A stretch of DNA of 18,897 nt. It comes from an uncultured Clostridia bacterium (GTDB lineage Bacteria > Bacillota > Clostridia > TANB77 > CAG-508). The stretch is from NCBI GenBank assembly GCA_934167135.1, contig CAKPKI010000025.1, forward strand, positions 1-18,897. Direction: 5' to 3'. Shown in pieces: positions 5,951-14,124 of this stretch (the stretch's first letter is position 1; each line of letters opens with the position of its first letter). The notes under the pieces are model-generated. The model did no database searches. It had not been told where the DNA came from and saw nothing but the letters and a program-made list of their open reading frames with translations. The translations under genes were made by a program, and so were the position numbers.

Positions 5951-7255
5951 CTATTCTTCCATCTGTTCAATATACTCAACAATATTTTTTATATTAGCCT
6001 CTTCATAACTAACCCTCATTTTATCACGAACAGCCTCACAGACATCCTTCAATTCAACAGAATTCACACCGTCCAGCTTTTTAATTCTACTTTCCAATAA
6101 AATCACATTTGACAAATTATTATTATAAGTATTTACATCAAATCCCAAAAAACTCAAACTCTCTTTATATCTCAACTTTAACTTATCAGCAATTTGAATA
6201 CCCTCTGGATCTAAATCTCCAGAATAGCAAATCTTATAGCCCTGTTTTACAAACATATCAAGCAATACCAATCCAGACAATTTAACTTGTCCATAAGTAC
6301 AAACAAGTGGAAAATCATATTTACTACAATTTTCTGAAACCTCCATAAACACTGCTGGATTTTCCATAACCACTACTTTGTTATACTTGCGAGGCTCTGC
6401 CAAAAATTCAATATTAGATAAATTAAATAAATTCAAATATATGGGTTCATGATTTTGGTAAAATCCCTGTAAACCCTTATGTTCCATATATTCTCCTTGT
6501 TTATTTTTTATAAATCCTTGTACATTTTTGCATAACACCATGTTTGATACATCATCTATCAATAAATTATTATTATAATAAATTTCTGCAAGTTCTTCTG
6601 TATTTTGTGGATATTGTAAACTTTGCATATAACACATTAAAGTTATAAATATTTTACCACACAATGTATTTCTATCAAAACCATGAGGATTTCCTGTTAT
6701 ATTGCTTGCATATACTGGTATTCTAGTTTTATTTTGAGGTAATTCATTTATTCCTTTGCATGCATTTATAAGAGCTATTTTCAATTCTTCTTTATTTTTA
6801 TTATAATATTTTTTTAATTTATAATATATTTGATTTTTGCTTTCTACAATTTCTTTTAATGTATTATAAATTTTAGTATTTTTGTTGTATTCCAATATTT
6901 CTTCAAAGTACTCTGCTAATTGAATTTCGTAACTTTTTTTGTTTTCTTTATTGGTTGTTATTTCCTCTTTAAAATATTCAAATATTATATCCTTTAATTG
7001 TGCACCTGAAAATTTGCTTTCATCTATTCTTTTTTGTAGAATTGCTAGATTTATACTAATACTTTTGTTTTTAGAATAATCTTTTTTCATAAGACCAGAT
7101 AAAGCCTGTGCTTCCGCTTTATCCAGATTTTTTATTATTACATTTCCTTTTATTTCTCCCAAATTTATGTATTTACTTTTAATTCCATTAAGTAACCTTT
7201 TATATGCCTGTTCATTTTTAAAATATTCAGCCATTTCTTTTGCTACTTTAATCAT
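5951..7255 (-). CDS. jetD: Wadjet type II protein JetD, Toprim-type nuclease subunit (TIGR02679 family)
   Basis: Nuclease subunit of the Wadjet anti-plasmid system; the SMC complex JetABC extrudes DNA and JetD cleaves circular DNA. The 434-aa protein has a helical N-terminal half (TIGR02679/DUF3322-like) and a C-terminal Toprim-like DUF2220 domain. The acidic residues expected for metal binding are present: Glu298 in VVVMENPAVF, and Asp347 and Asp349 in SGDLDPEGIQIADKL. The motif NPHGFDRNTLCGKIF (189-203) marks the preceding conserved region. Length is normal and the catalytic set looks intact. The ATG lies inside the end of jetC (8-nt overlap, 7248-7255), consistent with coupled translation. 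This family distinguishes type II from the better-studied type I JetD. Confidence 0.92.
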   Translation of the reverse strand: MIKVAKEMAEYFKNEQAYKRLLNGIKSKYINLGEIKGNVIIKNLDKAEAQALSGLMKKDYSKNKSISINLAILQKRIDESKFSGAQLKDIIFEYFKEEITTNKENKKSYEIQLAEYFEEILEYNKNTKIYNTLKEIVESKNQIYYKLKKYYNKNKEELKIALINACKGINELPQNKTRIPVYASNITGNPHGFDRNTLCGKIFITLMCYMQSLQYPQNTEELAEIYYNNNLLIDDVSNMVLCKNVQGFIKNKQGEYMEHKGLQGFYQNHEPIYLNLFNLSNIEFLAEPRKYNKVVVMENPAVFMEVSENCSKYDFPLVCTYGQVKLSGLVLLDMFVKQGYKICYSGDLDPEGIQIADKLKLRYKESLSFLGFDVNTYNNNLSNVILLESRIKKLDGVNSVELKDVCEAVRDKMRVSYEEANIKNIVEYIEQMEE

Positions 7256-10200
7256 TTAAAATCAGCTCTCTTTTCTTTCCATTCCAATGATATCTCATAA
7301 TAGATACTACTTTTTGATTTACATCACTAATTAATTCACATATTGATAGGCTTGGTACTGTATCATATTCTCCCCAAAGTACTTGTGAGTTTATTACATA
7401 TTCTAAATCTAATTCTGTCAATATTCTAAACATATCTCTTATATTATTATCATCAACACCAGCAAAGGCTTCATCTAATGAAATTATTCGTAAGCAATCT
7501 TTTCTAGCACTTTGATATCTAGCACATACTGATGCAAATAATGGTATATACATCGCCATTGCTTTTTCTCCACCACTTAATTTAAAAAATGCATTGTTTG
7601 TTAATTCTTTTGATTGTTCATTTGCTTTTTTGTGCATAAATTGGAATTCAAACCATTTTCTATAATCTAGTTCTTCTTTTATAATGTTGTAAAATGATAC
7701 AATTGCTCCTTTTTCTTTAAATTCTTTTTCTGCTTTTGCAAATTTAGTTCTAAAATGTGTTGCTACCTTTTTAATATCTGATTGTTTTAATAATCCTGAA
7801 TCCGAATTCAGTATGTCTACTATTTCTTTTACATCCATTTCATTTTCATCTGTTGCTTGTTTTGGTTTCCAATTTAGACTGAATGATAGTCCACTTGATG
7901 TATTTAAACTTTTCATTAAAGTGTTCATTGAATTTACCCAAGATTTTGCAGAATAAATTCTCTCTCTTATTTTTTTGCCCACAGCTCCTATTAGTATATC
8001 CTCAAATAATTGTCTATCTTCATCATCTACTAAATTTTTTGTTTCTTCCATTGTTTCTTCTACATATTGATTTAATGCATTTAGATTAACTTTTCTTCCA
8101 TTTACAAAACAAGTTATATCGTGTCTTATTCGTGTTTGTTGTAGTTCTTTGATTTCTGGTTCTTCTTCATCTATTTCTTCTATAAAGATTTGTCCTAATG
8201 ATAGATTATAATCTAATAAATTTTCATTATTATTTTGATACTTTTCTACCAAAATTTCATAATAATTTGTTTTGGTTTTTGGGTCTTTTTCAAAATATGA
8301 GTATTCTGAAAGTATTTTTTGAACTATTTTTTCTAATTCCACATATTCGTCTATTACATATTTTAAATCCAACTCTTGTTTCAAAATATCTTTTGATATA
8401 TTTGTTTGATTTTCTAGACTATTTAATAACATATTTATGTTCAAATTATTTTCTTTTTGCTTTTTAATTTCCGCTTCTATTATACCTATCTCTTTTGACA
8501 ATTCTGAATGTTCTTTAGGTATTTTCTCTAACTTTTCTTGGCATTCTTCCATTTGCTTTTGTAAATCATCCATATTTCCAGATAGCATTTGTTTTATTGT
8601 CTCAGCTTTTTCTTTTAATGTTCTTAGTTTTAAGTTTGCTTTTTCTTTTTCATATAAAATATTCTCTAGGTCTTCATTTAATGTTTCTAATGTTTCATTT
8701 GCTATTAATATTTTTTCATATTGATTTACTATTTCATTGTGTTCTTTTTCTAATTCATATACATAGTCCTTAAAATCCTTTGCTAAGTCTAAATTTTGTG
8801 TATATGCATCTAGTGTAGCATTAAATCTTAATTTTGAAGTTTCGATTTTTGTTTCTTCCTTAGCTTGTTTTAATCTTTCTAGCTTTTCTGTTAACACATT
8901 TTCTAATTTTTCTACATTTACTTTTATTGCTTCTAATCTAATTATATTTGTTCTTAATAAACTATACGCATTTTCTAATTCGTTTTTTGTTGGAAAGTTT
9001 TTGTACTCTTCTTCTATTCTGTTAATTTTTTGGTCTAAATCATTAATTCCATCTTGTAAATTTTGTATTTGACTTTCTAATTCTATCTGCTCATTTTCTA
9101 AATTTTCAATTTGTTTTTGCTTATATTCTTTTCTTGCTTCTAAACCAATAAATTTTGCTTTTTCCTCTTTATCTGCAATACCTTGTAGAATACCTATTTT
9201 ATATTCTCCTTTTTCATTTACATATGTATCTGATGTTTTGTCTTCTATCATAATACTTTTTAATACATTAAATACTGTTTCTGCTTTTATTTTCGTTGTT
9301 TGTGGTAATTTAACTTCTAACATTTGGCTTAAATCATAGTTAAATTCAACTGGTTTTTCAAATAAATATTTATCTACAAAATTAAGGTCTACCTGTTTGA
9401 TTTTTTCTGTGTATTCTTTAGGAATTATTAGTGCATCTAGTATTCCCATATCAGCAAGTGCAGATTCTAATACTCCTTTTGTCTTTTCATCTAAATCTTT
9501 TTTAAAGTCTACTGCATTATAAAATTCTATAAATGGAATTTGGTGTTCTTTTAATCTTTTTCTGTTTTCTTCTATCTTTTTACTTCTTTCAGGTTCTGGC
9601 TCTTTTGCATTTTTCCATTCTAAAATCTGTTGTTTTATTTTGCCAATTTCGCTATTTAAGTTTTCTCTTTCTACATTTTTTTTTGCTTTAATATTTAGTA
9701 TTTCTTGTTTTCTATTGTTATATGGTTTATTTAGAGCAAATTGGATATCTCCATATTCCGCTTTCTCTCCATAATTTTGAACATTTTTTGATATTTCATT
9801 TAATTCATTTTGCTCTATTTTTAAGAATTCATTTTCTTTTTCCCATTTATAAATTTGTTCTATAAAAGTTTCTTTACTATTTTGCAATTCATTTCTTGAT
9901 TTTGTTGTCTGACTTTCCTGTTTTGTTTTTTCTAACTTCTCTTTGTCTAAATCTTCTAATGCTCTGCCATATTCATTTTCTAGCATTTTTTCTTTCTCTA
10001 ATGCTTTTTTACCATTTTCAATCTTTGTTATGTATCTTTTTATGTCTTCTTGATAACTATGATAATTAAATTTCTCATTTATTTTTATTTCGTCTTTTTT
10101 GAAAAAATATTCATCATAATCTATGTTTCTTGCAATTTGTTCCATTTCATTATTTATTGACGAAAATCTTTCTTTGCTTATTTCATAATTTTCTTTTGCT

Positions 10201-11342
10201 CTTTTTTGTTCATCTTCTTTTTTTCTTATTGCTGATTTTTTCTCATCTTCTTTTATCTCTTTTTCTTTTATTTCCTGTGTATATTCATTTATTTGTTTTT
10301 CCATTTCTGCCTGTTCTTCTTTTTTCTTCCATAATTCGTTTGACATTAACTCTTTTTGCTTAAATTTATATACTTGTAACTCTTTTTCTAATTCTTGTTG
10401 TTTTTCATTTTTTTGTTCTAACATTTCCTCTGCTGTTTTTAATTTTTCTACAATCTCTTTTTCTTCTCTTTGAGTTTTTACATATCTTTTTTGTGTTAAA
10501 TCATATTTTTTTGCTTTATCATATAATACACGTTTATTGTAATTGTCATATGGTGTAATTATTTGTTTTAGTGCTTTACTGCTTATTCCAAGCATTTCTA
10601 GTTGTTCTTTTGTTTTGTTCATATTTTCTATTGATTCTGATACTGCTTTTAAGTCATCATCTGATAGCCCTCTTAAACTGTTTGACATTATTTCTGTTAT
10701 TATTGATGGTTTAAATCCATCTTTTGATAGTTTTGGAGTTCTTATTTCAATTAATAATTTTATAAATTCTTGATATTCTGTGCTTGTTTCAAACCCAAAT
10801 ATATTATCATTTACTAATCTCTCATATTCAGCTCTGGTATCAACAACTTGTCCACCTTCTCCAATTCTGTTTTTTAACTCTTGTTTTGTTAGTGGTATTT
10901 TATCTCCTAAATCTTTATATAAATAAAAATCCTTTCCTATTCTTCTTCCATCTTTTATTATAAATCCCCAAAAGTTTACTCCATTATTCTTTTTGGCTCT
11001 TAATCCCATTCCTATTGTTAAATAGTTTTTGGTTTCCTTTTTCATAAATTCCATATATAAATAACTTGTGTTTTCTTCTTTTATATCATTACCATATCCA
11101 AGTACATAGTCTTCTATTTTTCTTGCTTTCGTGTTAAACGGATCAAGTCTTTCTGGTGATTTATTTCCATCTAATAATAATGGTATAAAACTTTGCATTG
11201 TTACACTTTTTCCTGAACCATTTGTTCCTCTTAGTATCAGTCTTCCATCTGAAAATTCAAATTCCTCTTCATCATACCACCAATAATTTAATAGCCCTAT
11301 TTTTTTTATTTCCCATCTATTTTTTTCGTGTATTTGTTCCAT
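7248..11342 (-). CDS. jetC: Wadjet type II protein JetC, SMC-like ATPase (TIGR02680 family)
   Basis: SMC/MukB-like motor subunit of the Wadjet complex, 1364 aa as expected for the family. The ATPase head is split between the termini: Walker A GTNGSGKS at residues 39-46, and at the C-terminus the ABC signature LSGGEKAMAMYIPL (from 1255), Walker B IISLDEAFAGVD with Asp1290/Glu1291, and VINSQVLWGEY in the switch region. Between them lie long Glu/Lys-rich coiled coils (about 290-570 and 730-1000). A more globular part (about 575-730, with IPFIEFYNAVDFKKDL and ALADMGILDALIIPKEYTEK) probably forms the hinge. AGAAGGGA precedes the ATG, 26 bp after jetB. No stop or frameshift interrupts the gene. It is predicted to dimerise and extrude DNA with JetA and JetB. 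Confidence 0.95.
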   Translation of the reverse strand: MEQIHEKNRWEIKKIGLLNYWWYDEEEFEFSDGRLILRGTNGSGKSVTMQSFIPLLLDGNKSPERLDPFNTKARKIEDYVLGYGNDIKEENTSYLYMEFMKKETKNYLTIGMGLRAKKNNGVNFWGFIIKDGRRIGKDFYLYKDLGDKIPLTKQELKNRIGEGGQVVDTRAEYERLVNDNIFGFETSTEYQEFIKLLIEIRTPKLSKDGFKPSIITEIMSNSLRGLSDDDLKAVSESIENMNKTKEQLEMLGISSKALKQIITPYDNYNKRVLYDKAKKYDLTQKRYVKTQREEKEIVEKLKTAEEMLEQKNEKQQELEKELQVYKFKQKELMSNELWKKKEEQAEMEKQINEYTQEIKEKEIKEDEKKSAIRKKEDEQKRAKENYEISKERFSSINNEMEQIARNIDYDEYFFKKDEIKINEKFNYHSYQEDIKRYITKIENGKKALEKEKMLENEYGRALEDLDKEKLEKTKQESQTTKSRNELQNSKETFIEQIYKWEKENEFLKIEQNELNEISKNVQNYGEKAEYGDIQFALNKPYNNRKQEILNIKAKKNVERENLNSEIGKIKQQILEWKNAKEPEPERSKKIEENRKRLKEHQIPFIEFYNAVDFKKDLDEKTKGVLESALADMGILDALIIPKEYTEKIKQVDLNFVDKYLFEKPVEFNYDLSQMLEVKLPQTTKIKAETVFNVLKSIMIEDKTSDTYVNEKGEYKIGILQGIADKEEKAKFIGLEARKEYKQKQIENLENEQIELESQIQNLQDGINDLDQKINRIEEEYKNFPTKNELENAYSLLRTNIIRLEAIKVNVEKLENVLTEKLERLKQAKEETKIETSKLRFNATLDAYTQNLDLAKDFKDYVYELEKEHNEIVNQYEKILIANETLETLNEDLENILYEKEKANLKLRTLKEKAETIKQMLSGNMDDLQKQMEECQEKLEKIPKEHSELSKEIGIIEAEIKKQKENNLNINMLLNSLENQTNISKDILKQELDLKYVIDEYVELEKIVQKILSEYSYFEKDPKTKTNYYEILVEKYQNNNENLLDYNLSLGQIFIEEIDEEEPEIKELQQTRIRHDITCFVNGRKVNLNALNQYVEETMEETKNLVDDEDRQLFEDILIGAVGKKIRERIYSAKSWVNSMNTLMKSLNTSSGLSFSLNWKPKQATDENEMDVKEIVDILNSDSGLLKQSDIKKVATHFRTKFAKAEKEFKEKGAIVSFYNIIKEELDYRKWFEFQFMHKKANEQSKELTNNAFFKLSGGEKAMAMYIPLFASVCARYQSARKDCLRIISLDEAFAGVDDNNIRDMFRILTELDLEYVINSQVLWGEYDTVPSLSICELISDVNQKVVSIMRYHWNGKKRELILND

Positions 11343-11368
11343 TTTTTATTCCCTTCTAAATACCAAAT

Positions 11369-12517
11369 TTATTTTTCTTCGAAACTTTTTGGATATTTTC
11401 CGATTATTTTAAAACACATTGGCATAATTATGTATTCTCTTTCTTTTTCATTATATCTTATCATATCAAATTGTTTCATATATTCTACTACTTCTATTAA
11501 CAATTTATCTTCTGGCATTTCTCTATATTCTTTACTAAAACCTTTATTGTATCTTTCTTTTACACTTCTTATAATTTTTGACATTTGAATTTCTGAAATT
11601 TTTATTGTGTCATCTATGTTTTTTTTGTATTCATTATCTTTTATTCTTTCCACTATTACTGTATTCACAAAACTTACAACATCAGATATTGCCTTATTTG
11701 ATGGAAAAGTATTTTTAAAGTTTTTATTTTCTGTTAGTAATATATATGCTCCATTTTTGTGTACTTCTAATGTTGATTCAAGCATTTTATCTACATCCTG
11801 GTTTATTATTCCTCTATAATTTCTTATATAATTATAGTCTTGGTCTTCACTATCTTCTTTATACACTACATTCTCTGTAAATAGTCTTCTATAAATTCTT
11901 TGTCTTCTTTCTTTTCCTTTGTCTTGTTCAAGTCCTAACTGTTCATTTTCATAAATATCTGTATATGTATTACATTCTGTTATATTACTTGAAAAGTTTC
12001 TCATAAAATATTTTGAAACTCCTGTTACTTCATACAATATATCATTTTCTATGTTTTCGGCAAATTTATTTTCATCTCCGTCATACATAATAATAAATCC
12101 CATTTCTTTTATAAATCTTAATACATTTACCATTGCCTTTCTTTGTGGATATTGTGTAAAATCTATTTTTATTTCTTGCAAATCTACCTCTGCTGTTAAA
12201 TTTTGTATGTAATCAATTAGACCTGATAAAATGAACTGTTCTCCTTTTGTTCTTTCTTCTAAATAGATTAGTATTAAACACAAAAATACATATTCAAGTT
12301 TTGAGTTAAATCGATTTATTCCCATAAATGTTTGTGGCTTTCCTGGTAATTTTTCCATTTTTACTATATACGGATTTACTATTAGTTTGTAACCTAGTTT
12401 GTTTTTTATAAAGTTTTGTGTTTCTGTATCTAAATCTTGTTTTATCGAATTATATTCATCTGAATTTAAGTCTTTTACAAACCAATAATTTTCTAATAAT
12501 TTTTCAAATGTTGTCAA
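11369..12517 (-). CDS. jetB: Wadjet type II protein JetB, kite-like subunit (TIGR02678 family)
   Basis: Winged-helix (kite/MukE-like) partner of the JetA kleisin in the Wadjet SMC complex. The 382-aa protein has conserved-looking blocks such as FIKNKLGYKLIVNPYIVKME, LPGKPQTFMGI, YVFLCLILIYLEE and a C-terminal winged-helix-like region ending in EYIIMPMCFKIIGKYP. Identification rests on size, position between jetA and jetC, and similarity in pattern to TIGR02678. The start codon is TTG (12515-12517), overlapping the TGA of jetA as TTGA, with AAGGGAG six nt upstream; no in-frame ATG nearby has a comparable ribosome binding site. Start codon and overlap suggest dosage is tied to jetA translation. 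Confidence 0.88.
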   Translation of the reverse strand: MTTFEKLLENYWFVKDLNSDEYNSIKQDLDTETQNFIKNKLGYKLIVNPYIVKMEKLPGKPQTFMGINRFNSKLEYVFLCLILIYLEERTKGEQFILSGLIDYIQNLTAEVDLQEIKIDFTQYPQRKAMVNVLRFIKEMGFIIMYDGDENKFAENIENDILYEVTGVSKYFMRNFSSNITECNTYTDIYENEQLGLEQDKGKERRQRIYRRLFTENVVYKEDSEDQDYNYIRNYRGIINQDVDKMLESTLEVHKNGAYILLTENKNFKNTFPSNKAISDVVSFVNTVIVERIKDNEYKKNIDDTIKISEIQMSKIIRSVKERYNKGFSKEYREMPEDKLLIEVVEYMKQFDMIRYNEKEREYIIMPMCFKIIGKYPKSFEEK

Positions 12518-14013
12518 TTTGCTCTCCCTTCTAGAAATTCCAACTCAAAAGCTGGCATTTCTAAATCTCCATCTTCACATTTTAGTGTACATCTTTCTTT
12601 ATTTTGTGGATATATTAATTTTATTTTTTTACCATTTTCTATTGTTATTTGTTTATTTGGCATTAATCCAGCTTTACTTACCCATTGTAACAATGTTTTT
12701 CTAAAACTACTCTTTATTGTAGGTAAATTTTTTATATCTATTTTTCCATTTTTTATGTATTTTTCTATTTCTCTTTGGTTTTCTTCTAATTGTTTTAAGT
12801 ATTTTTGTATTTGTGCTTGTTTTTCTTTTGTCTTATCTTTTATTGCAACTTTTGGTAGTTTTTCTCTGTATTCTCTTATTCGTGGCTTTATTTCATATTC
12901 GTTTGGTGTTTCATCTAATAAACTACTATTTATACTATCTGTTTCTCTTACATAATTTCCTTTGGTATGTCTTGTGTTAAACATTCCAAATACTAAACTT
13001 GATAGTTTATGTGCTTCTTCTGTTGTTTTGGTATTTGCAAACATTTCACAGATTTTCTTATATTCTGCTTTTTTACTACTTACATTTCCTTTTGATTCTG
13101 CTATTTGGTTTGCTATTCTTGTTATTTTTCTAATGATTTCTGTTGTTTTTTCATTAACTTTTTCAACTTCACTTAAATGAGTACTATCTCCTAAAAACCA
13201 CTTTTTTATGTTTTGCCATTTTTCATAATTTCTATTTATTATTTCGTTTTCATCTATTTGCTCATCTAGCTTGTCTATTCTTACTATTCGCTTTTGTCCT
13301 AAATGTACTTTTTCTAAAAATTTTTCTTCTGTGTTTTTGTGTATTTCTTTTAGTTTCTTTTCTATTATATAGGAATTTTCTTGAAGTAATTTAATAAATT
13401 CTCTTAGGTACCTTACTAAATCATTTTTATATATTATAAATTGTTTTGATTTAGCAACCTCTTCCATTTTGATATTATAAAATGTTTTTATGTAATCTTG
13501 ATAATCCTGATTTAGTCTTTTAAAGTCGTTATTTAGATTTTCCCATAAACTTAATACTTCTTTTTCATCTTTTAAGGATGTCTTTTCAATACTTTCTATT
13601 TCTTCTTTTATTCTTTCAATTAGCTTGGGTTCTAGTGATGTACCTTCTATGTGCAAATTCTCTAATTTAATTACTAATCTCTCTATCTCTACTGCAAATT
13701 CTGTTAGCTGATATCTAAATTTTCTGTGCTTAAATTCTTCTACTGTTGTTACATTATTCGTGTCTTGCAATGCTGTTAGATTTCCCCAATTTACTAGTCC
13801 TGTAAGGTCATTTTCACACATTTCTATTGTGTAATTTTCAAAATTTGGCTTGCCTTGCAATTCATTCCATACATCTTCTTTATATAGCATATAATTTATT
13901 CTTTCATATTGCTCATAAAAGTATCTTAAAATTGGTCTATACCTTTTTGTATTTTCTGTTGTTAAATATGCTGTTTCAGTTATTTGTTTTGACATTGTTT
14001 CAGTTATTTCCAT
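12514..14013 (-). CDS. jetA: Wadjet type II protein JetA, kleisin-like subunit (TIGR02677 family)
   Basis: First gene of the Wadjet operon, encoding the kleisin/MukF-like bridge of the SMC complex. The 499-aa product shows the TIGR02677 pattern. The N-terminal winged-helix block reads KRYRPILRYFYEQYERINYM, LTGLVNWGNLTALQDTNNV and TVEEFKHRKFRYQLTEFAVE. A long helical and coiled middle follows. The C-terminal block (LLQWVSKAGLMPNKQITIEN, RCTLKCEDGDLEMPAFELEF) is typical of the family and would bind an SMC head. AGGAG lies 7 nt before the ATG. The extended -10 promoter at 14046-14054 can drive the operon. The stop overlaps the TTG start of jetB. No disruption was seen. Confidence 0.93.
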   Translation of the reverse strand: MEITETMSKQITETAYLTTENTKRYRPILRYFYEQYERINYMLYKEDVWNELQGKPNFENYTIEMCENDLTGLVNWGNLTALQDTNNVTTVEEFKHRKFRYQLTEFAVEIERLVIKLENLHIEGTSLEPKLIERIKEEIESIEKTSLKDEKEVLSLWENLNNDFKRLNQDYQDYIKTFYNIKMEEVAKSKQFIIYKNDLVRYLREFIKLLQENSYIIEKKLKEIHKNTEEKFLEKVHLGQKRIVRIDKLDEQIDENEIINRNYEKWQNIKKWFLGDSTHLSEVEKVNEKTTEIIRKITRIANQIAESKGNVSSKKAEYKKICEMFANTKTTEEAHKLSSLVFGMFNTRHTKGNYVRETDSINSSLLDETPNEYEIKPRIREYREKLPKVAIKDKTKEKQAQIQKYLKQLEENQREIEKYIKNGKIDIKNLPTIKSSFRKTLLQWVSKAGLMPNKQITIENGKKIKLIYPQNKERCTLKCEDGDLEMPAFELEFLEGRAN

Positions 14014-14045
14014 ATTTATCTCCTATTATTTTATTTGACACCTCT

Positions 14046-14074
14046 ATTTTACCATACTTATCTGCAAGAATAAA
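14046..14074 (-). promoter_or_regulatory. Extended -10 promoter of the Wadjet operon
   Basis: On the minus strand TGGTAAAAT (14046-14054) is an extended -10 element. The hexamer 17 bp upstream, TTTATT (14069-14074), is a poor -35 box, and the extended TG makes up for it. It lies about 30 bp before the jetA ATG, giving a short leader. The promoter -35 region abuts the hairpin that ends the upstream DnaB-like gene. Confidence 0.55.
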
Positions 14075-14102
14075 GCCCTAATAGCTTAAAACTACTGGGC
14101 TT
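14073..14102 (-). terminator. Hairpin after the DnaB-like gene
   Basis: AAGCCCAGTAG pairs with CTATTAGGGCTT on the minus strand, 11 bp with one bulged A and one G:U around a 7-nt loop. It begins 22 bp after the stop at 14125. The following T run is short and interrupted (TTTATTC), so partial read-through into jetA is possible. Confidence 0.5.
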
Positions 14103-14124
14103 ATATATAATTTTTTATTTTAAT

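Noticed and set aside
7883..10773. Several plus-strand open frames inside jetC (for example 8437-8724 and 10130-10363)
   Set aside because: They are antisense shadows of an intact SMC gene, rich in Phe, Leu and Ser as expected from the complement of Glu/Lys coiled coil, and have no ribosome binding sites.
14014..14124. Possible small RNA or anti-toxin between the DnaB-like gene and jetA
   Set aside because: The gap is explained by a hairpin after the upstream gene and an extended -10 promoter for jetA; no open frame with a ribosome binding site was found.
5900..14124. Flanking direct repeats or attachment sites marking a Wadjet insertion
   Set aside because: I compared both edges by eye and found no convincing matching repeat, tRNA gene or integrase; AT-richness makes short matches meaningless.
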